Program-made: the position numbers and the translations under genes
Notes under the pieces: generated by a model
Databases searched by the model: none
Told to the model about the DNA's origin: nothing
The model's input: only the letters and a program-made list of their open reading frames with translations
In this document: piece by piece, positions 44,564 to 53,628 of the stretch
Layout of the letters: each line of letters starts with the position of its first letter
Numbering within the stretch: position 1 is the stretch's first letter
Assembly (NCBI RefSeq): GCF_000503775.1
Contig: NZ_KI629782.1
Coordinates: 248,001-312,000 of the forward strand
DNA: 64,000 nucleotides
From: Brevibacillus panacihumi W25
GTDB lineage: Bacteria > Bacillota > Bacilli > Brevibacillales > Brevibacillaceae
Direction: 5' to 3'

Positions 44564-44750
44564 CTGATGTCCCCGTTTCATTCTTTCGTTTTCGGTAATC
44601 CATTTTTTAACCATTTTATTCTAACACATCATAGTTTCTGATTTATCATAACTCCTGAAAAAACTTCCTAGTTTTTTTTGGATAGTATGTAACATATCGT
44701 CTCGCTTTACAGCCTACTCCTATTTTGCTCCATCGCCAGTCTCTTTTCAC

Positions 44751-44784
44751 AAAAAAAGGAAGCGCCCCCTAATGGACGCTTCCA
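44751..44784 (-). terminator. Terminator of riboflavin operon
   Basis: Minus-strand GGAAGCGTCC pairs with GGCGCTTCC and is followed by TTTTTTT. Confidence 0.88.
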
Positions 44785-44795
44785 TACGTTTATGA

Positions 44796-45260
44796 TCAGG
44801 CAAACTGCTTCGACAAATTCGCCATCTCGATTGCAGAGACCGCTGCATCCCAGCCTTTATTGCCTGCTTTGGTGCCTGCACGTTCGATAGCTTGTTCGAT
44901 CGTATTGGTGGTCAATACGCCGAAAATGACGGGAAGTCCCGTGCGCAATGAAGCGGCGGCAACTCCTTTGGCGCACTCTGAGCATACATAATCGAAATGC
45001 GGAGTTGAGCCGCGAATGACAGCCCCTAAAGTCACAACCGCATCGTAGCGGCCGGATTCTGCCATTTTCTGAGCGATCAGAGCAATTTCGAATGCTCCTG
45101 GCACCCACGCCACATCAATCTGTTCTTCTTCTACGCCGTGCCGCTTGAGCGCATCCAAAGCTCCTCCCACCAGCTTGTTTACAATCAACTCATTAAATCT
45201 TCCTGCCACAATACCAATTCGCAAGCCCGTACCTACTAAATGTCCTTCCATTGTTTTCAA
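44796..45260 (-). CDS. ribH: 6,7-Dimethyl-8-ribityllumazine synthase
   Basis: A TTG start aligned to B. subtilis RibH gives 154 residues, its usual length. It condenses the ribityl-pyrimidine with dihydroxybutanone phosphate. [19 protein letters not shown] at the N-terminus, [28 protein letters not shown] (His in the active site) and [23 protein letters not shown] are diagnostic. Last gene of the riboflavin operon. GAGGAG lies 10 nt before the TTG. Confidence 0.96.
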   Translation of the reverse strand: MKTMEGHLVGTGLRIGIVAGRFNELIVNKLVGGALDALKRHGVEEEQIDVAWVPGAFEIALIAQKMAESGRYDAVVTLGAVIRGSTPHFDYVCSECAKGVAAASLRTGLPVIFGVLTTNTIEQAIERAGTKAGNKGWDAAVSAIEMANLSKQFA

Positions 45261-45281
45261 TGCTTCCACTCTCCTCGTATT

Positions 45282-46475
45282 TTACATGTGTAGGAAATGA
45301 CCCAGTTTTTCTTGCTTTGTCGTCAAGTATCGTTTGTTGTGCGGCTGCTCCGCCATTTCAATGGGGACGCGTTCGATCACCTTCAGACCATACCCTTCCA
45401 GTCCGCGAATTTTGCGTGGATTATTGGTCATGAGTCTCATTCCTCGAACCCCTAGATCCCGCAACATTTGCGCACCGATACCATACTCGCGCAAATCCGC
45501 GGCAAAACCGAGCTTTTCGTTGGCTTCTACAGTGTCAAAGCCTTGCTCCTGCAAATTGTAGGCACGCAGCTTGTTGATCAGTCCGATTCCACGTCCTTCT
45601 TGCCGCAGGTACAGCAACACGCCGCTCCCTGCTTGTTCGATCTGTTCCAGTGCGGCATGCAATTGCGGGCCGCAATCGCAGCGCAGGGAACCAAATACAT
45701 CACCGGTCAAGCATTCAGAGTGAACGCGGACCAGAATCGGCTCATCTGAAGAAATTTCCCCTTTGATCAGCGCTACATGCTCCTTGCCATCCAAGAGATT
45801 GGTATAGGCAGCGATCCGAAAATCACCGAATTCGCTCGGCAGCTGCGCGACGACTTCTCTTTTGACCAGTGACTCAGTCTTCATGCGGTAGCGGATCAAA
45901 TCCGCGATGCTGATCAGCTTCAGATCAAAGCGGCCCGCAATCTCTTGCAGCTCAGGCAGGCGCGCCATCGTACCATCCTCATTCATGATTTCGCAAATGA
46001 CGCCTGCAGGAAAGCGACCGGCTATTTGCGCAAGATCGACAGCCGCTTCCGTATGCCCTGCTCTTCGCAAGACACCGCCTGGTTTGGCGACCAAGGGGAA
46101 GATATGACCGGGCTTGCGAAAATCGCTCGCCTGCTTGTTCGGGTCCAGCATGGAAAGAACCGTGTGGGAACGTTCCTGCGCAGATATTCCCGTGTGCGTG
46201 CTTCGCTCATCCACCGAGACGGTGAACGCGGTGCCCTGTTTATCTGTATTGGTCTCAACCATCGGCTTTAGCTGGAGTCTGGCGGCATGCTCTTCTGTTA
46301 CGGGCACGCACACCAAGCCCCTTCCATGGGTAACCATGAAATTGATCATTTCCGGTGTCGCTGCGTCTGCCAGGCAAACAAAATCTCCTTCGTTTTCCCG
46401 ATCTTCATCATCGACGACGATCACAGCTTTTCCTTGACGCAAATCTTCCAGTGCTGCTTCTATTTGATGAAACAT
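45282..46475 (-). CDS. ribBA: GTP cyclohydrolase II / DHBP synthase
   Basis: A 397-residue bifunctional enzyme. Residues 1-200 are the 3,4-dihydroxy-2-butanone 4-phosphate synthase ([20 protein letters not shown] and HTEAAVDLA); the rest is GTP cyclohydrolase II with the zinc cysteines in [21 protein letters not shown] and GRGIGL. These two activities start the two arms of flavin synthesis. Length equals B. subtilis RibA (about 398). Confidence 0.97.
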   Translation of the reverse strand: MFHQIEAALEDLRQGKAVIVVDDEDRENEGDFVCLADAATPEMINFMVTHGRGLVCVPVTEEHAARLQLKPMVETNTDKQGTAFTVSVDERSTHTGISAQERSHTVLSMLDPNKQASDFRKPGHIFPLVAKPGGVLRRAGHTEAAVDLAQIAGRFPAGVICEIMNEDGTMARLPELQEIAGRFDLKLISIADLIRYRMKTESLVKREVVAQLPSEFGDFRIAAYTNLLDGKEHVALIKGEISSDEPILVRVHSECLTGDVFGSLRCDCGPQLHAALEQIEQAGSGVLLYLRQEGRGIGLINKLRAYNLQEQGFDTVEANEKLGFAADLREYGIGAQMLRDLGVRGMRLMTNNPRKIRGLEGYGLKVIERVPIEMAEQPHNKRYLTTKQEKLGHFLHM

Positions 46476-46493
46476 GTTGTGCCTCTCCCTCCT

Positions 46494-47159
46494 TTAGGCA
46501 AAGCCGTTTTCCTGCAAGAATGCCAGGCTAAGGCTTGAACCGTTTGGCTTGTCCGCTTGCTCCTTCGGCGATCCGTGGTACAACAGTCTTTCCACGTATT
46601 TTCCGATCATATCTGCTTCGAGATTGACCTGCTGTCCCGGCTGTCGATCCTGCAGGCTCGTCATGGCCAATGTGTGCGGAATAATCGATACACGAAAAGA
46701 CGAATCCTCCACATCAACGACGGTCAAGCTGATGCCATCCAGGCAAATGGAGCCGCGCGGCATGATGTATTTCAACAATTCAGGTCCTGTCTGAATGCGA
46801 AACAAGACCGCATTGGCATGCTCTTGACGCGATAAAACGGTTCCGGTGCCGTCCACATGTCCCGATACGAGATGTCCACCCAGACGATCTCCCAAGCGCA
46901 GCGCCCGCTCCAGATTGACGCGTTGTCCCGGCACCAGATGACGAAGATTCGTATGCTGGAGCGTCTGTGGCATAACATCCACCTGAAAATGGTGAGCGGT
47001 ATGCGTTGTGACAGTGAGGCAGACGCCATTGACCGCTATACTGTCGCCGATTTTGACACCTTCCAGAACCGTCTGGGCTCGTATCACCAGCTGGCTGGCC
47101 TGATGATCTCCTGAGATGGATTCCAAAACGCCAACTTCCTCTACCAAGCCAGTAAACAT
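46494..47159 (-). CDS. ribE: Riboflavin synthase alpha subunit
   Basis: A 221-residue two-barrel riboflavin synthase. The tandem repeats start MFTGLVEEVG and GHVDGTGTV, and each carries the lumazine-binding motif (SIAVNGVCLTV; SICLDGISLTV). It dismutates 6,7-dimethyl-8-ribityllumazine. Second gene of the operon, 29 nt after ribD. Confidence 0.97.
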   Translation of the reverse strand: MFTGLVEEVGVLESISGDHQASQLVIRAQTVLEGVKIGDSIAVNGVCLTVTTHTAHHFQVDVMPQTLQHTNLRHLVPGQRVNLERALRLGDRLGGHLVSGHVDGTGTVLSRQEHANAVLFRIQTGPELLKYIMPRGSICLDGISLTVVDVEDSSFRVSIIPHTLAMTSLQDRQPGQQVNLEADMIGKYVERLLYHGSPKEQADKPNGSSLSLAFLQENGFA

Positions 47160-47188
47160 GCCCTCACTCCTCTCTTGTTACGGTTGCA

Positions 47189-48286
47189 TCACTTCCATTG
47201 CGGATACCCGGTGATGCGAATGTCTTCGGTACCGATGTGCTCAATCTGGGTTTGGATCAAATGGAGCGCCTCCTCCATGCTTGCAATGCCTTCGCCCCCA
47301 AAAATGGTTGGCGCGTTCCTTCCGCCGATCAGCTTCAAGGAAACATAACTGATCATTTTTTGGATGGCCTTGGCTTGCAAGAATGCCCCGTTTATTTCTG
47401 CTCCTCCCTCCACGAGAAGGGAGGTGATTCCCCGATCTCCCAATACCTCCAATACTTTCTCTACAGTCAACTCACCATCTACGGCGATGACCGAAACCCC
47501 TTTCTGAACCAAGGCCTGGCGCTGTTGTTCGCTGGATGCCGTGGAAGTCACAATCCATGTTTCCGCGCAACGATCGTTCACAACCTGGGCTGTCAGCGGC
47601 GTGCGCAGACGCCGATCCAATATCACCCGAACAGGCTGCTTTCCCCAGGCCTTTCCGTCTACGCGAGCTGTCAAAGCCGGGTCGTCCGCCAGAACGGTAC
47701 CACTACCGATCAGGATTGCATCATGTATACGACGCAGCTCGTGAACCTCTCTTCGGGCAGCTTCGCCCGTGATCCACTTGCTGTGACCCGTGTGCGTGGC
47801 GATTTTCCCATCCAGCGTGCTGGCTGTCTTCAATGTAACAAAGGGGCGTTTGGTCTGGATGTAATGAAAAAAGACTTCATTCAGCTGTTTCGCTTTCTCT
47901 TCCTCGACACCGATAATAACCTCCAGACCTGCCGAACGAAGCTTTTCTACACCGCCTCCCGCTACCTGCGGATTTGGGTCTAACGCTGCCACCACGACCC
48001 GGCTGATGCCAGCCTGTATGACCGCCTCTGAGCAAGGGGGCGTTTTTCCAACATGGCAGCATGGCTCCAACGTGACATAGAGAGTCGCATCCTTTGCCAG
48101 ATTGCCTGCCATTCGCAGGGCATGGACTTCTGCATGCGGCTCCCCTGCCCTCAAATGCGCTCCCATCCCTGCTACGGTGCCATTCTTGACGATGACGGCC
48201 CCTACGAGCGGATTGGGACTCGTCTGTCCAGATCCCGCTCTCGCCAACTCGATCGCCATATTCATATATCTGGCGTCCTGTTGCAT
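47189..48286 (-). CDS. ribD: Riboflavin biosynthesis bifunctional deaminase-reductase
   Basis: 365 residues from the ATG of MQQDAR (GGGAGGAG upstream). Deaminase half has the zinc motif HAEVHAL and PCCHVGKTPPC; reductase half has TLDGKIATHTGHSKWITG and GGAEINGAFLQA, typical of the 5-amino-6-ribosylamino-uracil reductase. First gene of the operon, behind the second FMN riboswitch. Confidence 0.96.
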   Translation of the reverse strand: MQQDARYMNMAIELARAGSGQTSPNPLVGAVIVKNGTVAGMGAHLRAGEPHAEVHALRMAGNLAKDATLYVTLEPCCHVGKTPPCSEAVIQAGISRVVVAALDPNPQVAGGGVEKLRSAGLEVIIGVEEEKAKQLNEVFFHYIQTKRPFVTLKTASTLDGKIATHTGHSKWITGEAARREVHELRRIHDAILIGSGTVLADDPALTARVDGKAWGKQPVRVILDRRLRTPLTAQVVNDRCAETWIVTSTASSEQQRQALVQKGVSVIAVDGELTVEKVLEVLGDRGITSLLVEGGAEINGAFLQAKAIQKMISYVSLKLIGGRNAPTIFGGEGIASMEEALHLIQTQIEHIGTEDIRITGYPQWK

Positions 48287-48319
48287 CTTGCTCCTCCCTT
48301 CTCCCACTTGTTTTTTCGC

Positions 48320-48355
48320 AAAAGAAAACCCTGAACACCTCGCGAGGTGTCAGGG
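48320..48355 (-). terminator. Expression-platform terminator of riboswitch 2
   Basis: Minus-strand CCCTGACACCTCGCGAGGTGTTCAGGG followed by TTTTCTTTT, next to ribD. It ends FMN riboswitch 2. Confidence 0.85.
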
Positions 48356-48420
48356 CATAGGGAAAGAAGCCTTGCTTTCCTCGTTTTTTGCAAAACGAGA
48401 GGAAAGAAAGCGAGTCTCAT

Positions 48421-48555
48421 CTTCTCCCATCCGGACTTTACCGTCGGCTCTGGAATTGCACCAGATCAGTCGCAAATGCTACATGATTTGCGAGTCGCGG
48501 GCTTGGACGCAAATGCGCCATCACCGCCGGTCAGGAATTTCACCTTGCCCTGAAG
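48421..48555 (-). promoter_or_regulatory. FMN riboswitch, downstream copy
   Basis: Complete RFN aptamer: begins CTTCAGGGCAAGGTGAAATTC, then CCGGCGGT, the AGCCCGCGACTCGC segment, GACTGATCTGGTGCAATTCCAG, and ends CCGACGGTAAAGTCCGGATGGGAGAAG. All conserved helix P1-P6 sequence blocks are present. FMN binding should favour the terminator between it and ribD. Confidence 0.96.
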
Positions 48556-48603
48556 ATGTTTCGTATGCAGTTCCTGCCTGTTCCTTGCCACTTCCTCCTT
48601 CCT

Positions 48604-48643
48604 GAAAAAAATAAATGCCCGTGAGTTCGACTCAGGGCATTGG
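48604..48643 (-). terminator. Expression-platform terminator of riboswitch 1
   Basis: Minus-strand AATGCCCTGAGT pairs with ACTCACGGGCATT, followed by TATTTTTTT. It lies between the two aptamers. Confidence 0.88.
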
Positions 48644-48701
48644 GAAACAAGCCTCTGTACCACCGTTTTTTGCAAAACGGTCCACGAAGCCAGCCAAATA
48701 C

Positions 48702-48839
48702 CTTCTCCCATCCGGACTTTACCGTCGGCCTTGGAATTCCACCAAGTCAGTCGCCATCCAACATCTACGGACAGCGAGTCGCGGGCTCAGACGTGCGTTC
48801 GTCATTACCGCCGGTCGGGAATTTCACCCTACCCTGAAG
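48702..48839 (-). promoter_or_regulatory. FMN riboswitch, upstream copy
   Basis: A second complete RFN aptamer with all signature blocks: CTTCAGGGTAGGGTGAAATTC, CCGGCGGTAATGACG, AGCCCGCGACTCGC, GACTGACTTGGTGGAATTCC, and the CCGACGGTAAAGTCCGGATGGGAGAAG end. It has its own terminator, so transcription must pass two FMN checkpoints before ribD. Confidence 0.96.
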
Positions 48840-48875
48840 GTTGGTATTCAGTTGTGAACATTATACCACAGTTTT

Positions 48876-50153
48876 TCAATGAATCAGAAGTTTTCCTTTC
48901 TGAGAAATGTTACGAACGGTCTGATAGAGCAGCTCCGTCCCCAGGGCAATATCCGAATAACTGGCGTATTCCTGGGGATTATGGCTGATGCCGTCCCGAC
49001 AGCGCACAAAAATCATCGCGTAGTCACATACATCAGACAGGGCCAGTGCGTCGTGGAACGGTCCACTCATCAATTCGGGTGGTGCTAGATTCATTTTGGC
49101 ACTCTCTTCTCGGATCACGTCTTTGATCCACTCCGCACAATAGCGCGGCTCGCTGTTGGTATCTTCGCTGATCGTATATTGCAGGCCATGCTGCATCGCG
49201 ATCTGTTCGATCTCCTCCCGCAGCTCCCGCTCACGCAAATTCCGTCTCTCCAGGTCGATATCCCGCAGATCGACAGTAAAACGAACCTTTTCCGGAATGA
49301 TATTGCGGGAATCCGGGAACACCTCCAGATGACCGACTGTTCCTACTGTCGGGGCGGATGGGTCCAATCTCGCCAGCTCATTCAGGGCGACAATGACTTT
49401 CGCCGCACCCAACAAAGCATCCTGACGCATGCTCATCGGGACAGAACCCGCGTGTCCAGCAAATCCTGTCATCTCCACCGTCCACCAAAGCGGCCCGGAT
49501 ATTCCGGTGACAATGCCGACTGGCTCATCGCTTTTATCGAGAATCGGTCCCTGCTCGATATGAAGCTCCAAAAAAGCGGCGATACTGCCAGGAGTGTAGA
49601 GCGATTCCTCGAACCGATCCGGATCGCAGCCGAAATCCAACAGCGCCTTTCTGCGCGTAATTCCTTGCTTGTCAGTCCGCTCCAGCTCCCCTGGCTCCAA
49701 TCTGCCTAGAATTCCCCGAGAGCCAAACAGCCCTTTCTGAAACCTGCATCCTTCCTCATCACAAAAGGCTACCACTTCGATTGGTTGTTCCGGCACGATG
49801 CCTTGCTCCATCATCGTCTGGACGACCTCCAACCCGCCAAGAACGCCAATGGTTCCATCATAGCGACCGCCGTACGGCTGTGAGTCGATGTGCGAGCCAA
49901 TCATCAGTACTGGCGCATCGGGATTGCGCCCTTCCAAACGGCCGATCAGATTGCCGAAGTGGTCGATGCGCGTTTGCAAACCTGCCTCCTCCATCCACCC
50001 GCGCACCAACTGGACACCAGCCAAATCCTCCGGCGACAGGGCCAGTCGACAAACGCCCGTCTCCCCTATTTTCCCGATTTCCGCCAGTTGCTCCAGTCGT
50101 TCCTGCAAGCGTGCCTGCCGGATCGTCAAAGTCCTTTCGCTTCGCTCCATCAT
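48876..50153 (-). CDS. AllC-like M20 amidohydrolase
   Basis: A 425-residue zinc hydrolase of the hydantoinase/carbamoylase family (allantoate amidohydrolase, N-carbamoyl-L-amino acid hydrolase, beta-ureidopropionase). GSHIDSQPYGGRYDGTIGVLGG, FCDEEGCRFQKGLFGS and ELHIEQGP hold the metal and catalytic residues; the ending GMSHxP-type motif is CRDGISHNPQEY. Substrate is not fixed. It lies just upstream of riboswitch 1 but no terminator separates it clearly. Confidence 0.9.
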   Translation of the reverse strand: MMERSERTLTIRQARLQERLEQLAEIGKIGETGVCRLALSPEDLAGVQLVRGWMEEAGLQTRIDHFGNLIGRLEGRNPDAPVLMIGSHIDSQPYGGRYDGTIGVLGGLEVVQTMMEQGIVPEQPIEVVAFCDEEGCRFQKGLFGSRGILGRLEPGELERTDKQGITRRKALLDFGCDPDRFEESLYTPGSIAAFLELHIEQGPILDKSDEPVGIVTGISGPLWWTVEMTGFAGHAGSVPMSMRQDALLGAAKVIVALNELARLDPSAPTVGTVGHLEVFPDSRNIIPEKVRFTVDLRDIDLERRNLRERELREEIEQIAMQHGLQYTISEDTNSEPRYCAEWIKDVIREESAKMNLAPPELMSGPFHDALALSDVCDYAMIFVRCRDGISHNPQEYASYSDIALGTELLYQTVRNISQKGKLLIH

Positions 50154-50310
50154 CTTTGCTCCCTCCTCGTCTCTACCTTAATGACATCGTATTCCGCTCG
50201 TCCGGTTCCTAGTCGCCTTTTCCGGCTTTACTCCAGCAAGGGTGGAAAAGATGCTGATCCAGTCCCCTTTTTGTTATAATGAACGGGAGATATACAGGGG
50301 GATGAATGAC

Positions 50311-50490
50311 ATGGAAGAATGGTTGAATAAACGTGTGAAAATGAAAGAAGGTCCCAAAAAACGAGGCATTGTGGAGTATATAGATGATCAATACATTGTG
50401 GTCTATTTCACCTTTCCCCGCAAGGAACGGGTGATCTTCCCGAGCAAGGAAGCCTTTTTGCATAAAATTGCGTTCATCGATGAAGCCTGA
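50311..50490 (+). CDS. DUF2187-like small protein, 59 aa
   Basis: From the ATG of MEEWLN, with AGGGGG 9 nt upstream. KRVKMKEGPKKRGIVEYIDDQYIVVYF is a KOW-like strand pattern seen in DUF2187 proteins, small SH3-fold proteins of bacilli with unknown role. Short and basic. Single-gene unit ending in a bidirectional terminator. Confidence 0.72.
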   Translation: MEEWLNKRVKMKEGPKKRGIVEYIDDQYIVVYFTFPRKERVIFPSKEAFLHKIAFIDEA

Positions 50491-50496
50491 CATACG

Positions 50497-50539
50497 AAAA
50501 GCCCTTGGCACCGCTTATTTGCGATGATCAAGGGCTTTT
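50497..50539. terminator. Bidirectional terminator
   Basis: AAAAGCCCTTG pairs with CAAGGGCTTTT around a long loop, between convergent genes. Confidence 0.85.
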
Positions 50540-50556
50540 GCATAGCTATATGGGGT

Positions 50557-52170
50557 TTACGCGTAGTGTTCTTCACGCAGTCGTTTGATTTCGTCGCTTT
50601 CGAGATACTCGTCATAGGTCATCATTTTGTCAATGACACCCTTCGGCGTAAATTCGATGATCCGATTCGCGATGGTTTGCACGAACTGGTGGTCATGGGA
50701 CACGAACAGCAGCGTGCCATCGAAGTCGATCAAACCGTTGTTGAGCGCTGTGATCGATTCCAAGTCCAGATGGTTCGTCGGTTCATCCATGATCAGGACA
50801 TTGGCGCCAGCCAGCATCATCTTCGAAAGCATGCAGCGCACCTTTTCTCCCCCAGACAGAACATTGGCCTTCTTCAATGCTTCGTCTCCAGAGAAGAGCA
50901 TGCGGCCCAGGAAGCCGCGGATAAAGGTCTCATCCTGGTCTTTGGAATACTGGCGCAGCCAATCCACGAGGCTGAGATCCGAATCGAAGTACGCCGAGTT
51001 GTCTTTCGGGAAGTACGCCTGAGAGGTGGTCACTCCCCACTCGTACGTACCGCTGTCCGCTTCTACTTCTCCCATCAGAATGCGGAAGAAAGTCGTTTTT
51101 GCCAATTCGTTTGGACCGACAAAAGCAATTTTATCCCCTTTGTTGATCGCCAGGTGGAGATTTTCAAACAGCTTTTCTCCCTCGACGGTCTTGCTCAAGC
51201 CCTCGACAGCCAGCAGGTTTTTGCCCGCCTCGCGCTCTGGCTTGAAGTTGATGAAAGGATATTTGCGGCTGGACGGACGAATGTCTTCCAGGGTGATTTT
51301 CTCCAAGAGCTTTTTACGAGAAGTCGCTTGCTTGGATTTGGAGGCATTCGCCGAGAAGCGGGCGATGAACTCCTGCAGTTCCTTCATCTTTTCTTCTTTT
51401 TTCTTGTTCTGTTCACGAACCAGCTTCAGCGCCAATTGGCTGGATTCGTACCAGAAATCGTAGTTCCCCACGTACATCTGGATTTTGCCGAAATCGATGT
51501 CTGCGATGTGGGTACATACTTTGTTCAGGAAGTGACGGTCATGGGATACCACGATGACGGTATTCTCATAATCCATCAGGAAGTTCTCCAGCCAGCGGAT
51601 CGACTCGATATCCAGGTGGTTGGTCGGCTCATCCAGCAGCAAGATGTGCGGATTGCCAAACAAAGCCTGTGCCAACAGGACACGGACTTTTTCCGTACCG
51701 GCCAAATCCACCATCTTCTTGTCGTGCATCTCGGTCGGAATCCCAAGACCGATCAACAATTCGGCAGCATCCGCCTCAGCCATCCAGCCGTTCAGCTCTT
51801 CGAATTCACCTTCGAGCTGCGAGGCGAGAATGCCGTCCGCTTCCGAGAAATCTTCCTTCATGTATAGCGCATTCTTTTGTTCCATGATCTCGTACAGCCG
51901 TTTGTGACCCATGATGACCGTTTTCAATACTTCAAATTCATCGAACTCGTAATGGTTCTGTTTAAGTACAGCAATCCGTTCCCCAGGGGTTACAGATACG
52001 TGCCCGCTGGTAGGTTCGATCTCTCCGGAGAGGATCTTGACGAATGTAGATTTTCCGGCGCCATTGGCCCCGATCAGACCGTAGCAGTTGCCGGGAGTAA
52101 ACTTGATGGATACATCTTCAAACAAGGCGCGTTTGCCGTAGCGGAGCGTCACGTTCTGAGTGCTTATCAT
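50557..52170 (-). CDS. ABC-F family ATPase (YkpA/YbiT-like)
   Basis: 537 residues from the ATG of MISTQN. Two ABC domains: the first with Walker A GANGAGKS, Walker B LLLDEPTNHLD; the second with a Walker-A variant GPNELAKTT, signature LSGGEKVRC, and LIMDEPTNHLD. A 60-80 residue charged linker (VREQNKKKEEKMKELQEF) joins them, the ribosome-binding part of ABC-F proteins. No membrane domain. ABC-F members relieve stalled translation or protect ribosomes; the role here is probably housekeeping. Confidence 0.9.
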   Translation of the reverse strand: MISTQNVTLRYGKRALFEDVSIKFTPGNCYGLIGANGAGKSTFVKILSGEIEPTSGHVSVTPGERIAVLKQNHYEFDEFEVLKTVIMGHKRLYEIMEQKNALYMKEDFSEADGILASQLEGEFEELNGWMAEADAAELLIGLGIPTEMHDKKMVDLAGTEKVRVLLAQALFGNPHILLLDEPTNHLDIESIRWLENFLMDYENTVIVVSHDRHFLNKVCTHIADIDFGKIQMYVGNYDFWYESSQLALKLVREQNKKKEEKMKELQEFIARFSANASKSKQATSRKKLLEKITLEDIRPSSRKYPFINFKPEREAGKNLLAVEGLSKTVEGEKLFENLHLAINKGDKIAFVGPNELAKTTFFRILMGEVEADSGTYEWGVTTSQAYFPKDNSAYFDSDLSLVDWLRQYSKDQDETFIRGFLGRMLFSGDEALKKANVLSGGEKVRCMLSKMMLAGANVLIMDEPTNHLDLESITALNNGLIDFDGTLLFVSHDHQFVQTIANRIIEFTPKGVIDKMMTYDEYLESDEIKRLREEHYA

Positions 52171-52318
52171 CTCTATACCTGCCTTTTCGAATCGTTCAAA
52201 CACTAATCTTATCAGAAAACGGCGATTTTGGCAAAAATGATGACCGGGTAGCGATAAAAACGAAGAGATCGGGGAATCCTACCTGGGAAAATCGCCAGGC
52301 AAGAGAGGAGGGATTCGG

Positions 52319-52435
52319 ATGTCCAAGCAAAACGGAGTAAAGAACGAGATGGGCAATAAGGAAAATCCATCACAAACCAGGTCCTCCACCACAGTCGGAA
52401 AAGAGGAAACCCGCTCCAAGCAGCGAGGTGAATAG
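52319..52435 (+). CDS. Small hydrophilic peptide, 38 aa
   Basis: Too short for usual gene calling. ATG preceded by GAGGAGGG with ideal spacing. Product MSKQNGVKNEMGNKENPSQT plus SRSSTTVG... is almost entirely Lys/Asn/Gln/Ser/Thr/Glu, with no hydrophobic residue run, much like minor small acid-soluble spore proteins. A terminator follows. It is likely a spore-specific protein, but this is inference. Confidence 0.6.
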   Translation: MSKQNGVKNEMGNKENPSQTRSSTTVGKEETRSKQRGE

Positions 52436-52441
52436 TCAGAT

Positions 52442-52478
52442 AAAAAACCGGCCACCCTTCGTCAGGATGGTCGGTCTT
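52442..52478. terminator. Bidirectional terminator
   Basis: ACCGGCCACCCT pairs with AGGATGGTCGGT (two mismatches) with poly-A upstream and TCTTCTT downstream; serves the 38-aa gene and cysA. Confidence 0.8.
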
Positions 52479-52486
52479 CTTATTCT

Positions 52487-53602
52487 TCAAAAGCTGGCCT
52501 GGATCGGGATAAAGGTAGGCAGGGGCACTTTTTCTTCCGCATCCTCCACGTAAAAGGCTAGATTGTTCAGTTTTACGAAAACGGTGCTCTTCTCTTGCAA
52601 ATCCAACTCGCAAAAACGTTGCCGGGTCAGTTCTGCTTCAAACAATTCGCCAGTATCCAGCCGCTTCAAGTCCAGGCGGATGATCGGACCAAGCAGGGAA
52701 ATGTGCTGAATCTGTGCCTGTACGAACTTACTGTCCTGTGCTGCCAATGCGATCTCCACATCATGCGGACGCATGTAGCCGACTGCTGGCCATTCTCCGC
52801 CGCGAAGATTTTCCCACTCTGTATCAAACTCTGCCTCGCCCAGTCTGACTTTGCCATCTCGTACACGGCCTCGAAACAGATTGACTCTGCCAAGGAAACT
52901 GTAGACGAAGGGATTGGCGGGATGATTATAGATTTCCTCAGGTGAACCTACCTGCTCCACCCTTCCTTCATTCATGACTACGACCTGATCAGCCAACTCC
53001 ATCGCTTCTTCCTGATCGTGTGTAACGAAGAGAATGGTCAAGCCAAGCTTCTCATGCAAATGACGGAGCCAGCGTCTCAGCTCCTGCCTCACTTTGGTAT
53101 CCAAAGCGCCAAACGGTTCATCCAGCAAGAGAAATTTGGGTTCCACCGCGAGAGCGCGCGCCAAGGCAACACGCTGTCTTTGCCCACCAGAAAGCTGTGA
53201 AGGATAGCGGTGCGCCAATCCATCCAATTGCACCAGACGCAACAGCGAGTGGACCCTTTCCTTGATCTCCTGCTTCGTTGGTCTGGTCTTGCGGTTGCGA
53301 ACCGCCAGTCCGAAGGCAATATTGTCAAAGATGGTCATATGGCGAAAGAGGGCGTAATGTTGGAAAACAACCCCACCCTGCCGCTCACGCACATCCCGGT
53401 TTGTGTTGTCCTCGCCATGAAACAGGATCGCCCCTTCCTCCGGCTGCTCCAGCCCTGCGATCAAGCGCAGTAAAGTCGTCTTCCCAGACCCCGATGGTCC
53501 CAGGAGCGCTACCAGTTCGCCTTCTGGAATCTGCAGGCTGACGTTATGCAAAGCCGTAAAATTTTTGTATGATTTGGTGATATTCACGACCTCTATACTC
53601 AT
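52487..53602 (-). CDS. cysA: Sulfate/thiosulfate ABC transporter ATPase
   Basis: 371 residues from the ATG of MSIEVV (AGAGGAG upstream). Walker [10 protein letters not shown], signature [12 protein letters not shown], Walker [12 protein letters not shown], and His switch VTHDQEEA. C-terminal regulatory (TOBE-like) domain after residue 240. Last gene of the sulfate transporter operon. The reading frame extends far upstream in the same frame, but the start and ribosome binding site here are clear. Confidence 0.95.
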   Translation of the reverse strand: MSIEVVNITKSYKNFTALHNVSLQIPEGELVALLGPSGSGKTTLLRLIAGLEQPEEGAILFHGEDNTNRDVRERQGGVVFQHYALFRHMTIFDNIAFGLAVRNRKTRPTKQEIKERVHSLLRLVQLDGLAHRYPSQLSGGQRQRVALARALAVEPKFLLLDEPFGALDTKVRQELRRWLRHLHEKLGLTILFVTHDQEEAMELADQVVVMNEGRVEQVGSPEEIYNHPANPFVYSFLGRVNLFRGRVRDGKVRLGEAEFDTEWENLRGGEWPAVGYMRPHDVEIALAAQDSKFVQAQIQHISLLGPIIRLDLKRLDTGELFEAELTRQRFCELDLQEKSTVFVKLNNLAFYVEDAEEKVPLPTFIPIQASF

Positions 53603-53628
53603 CCGTGCTCTCTCCTCTAGCGTAGAAG

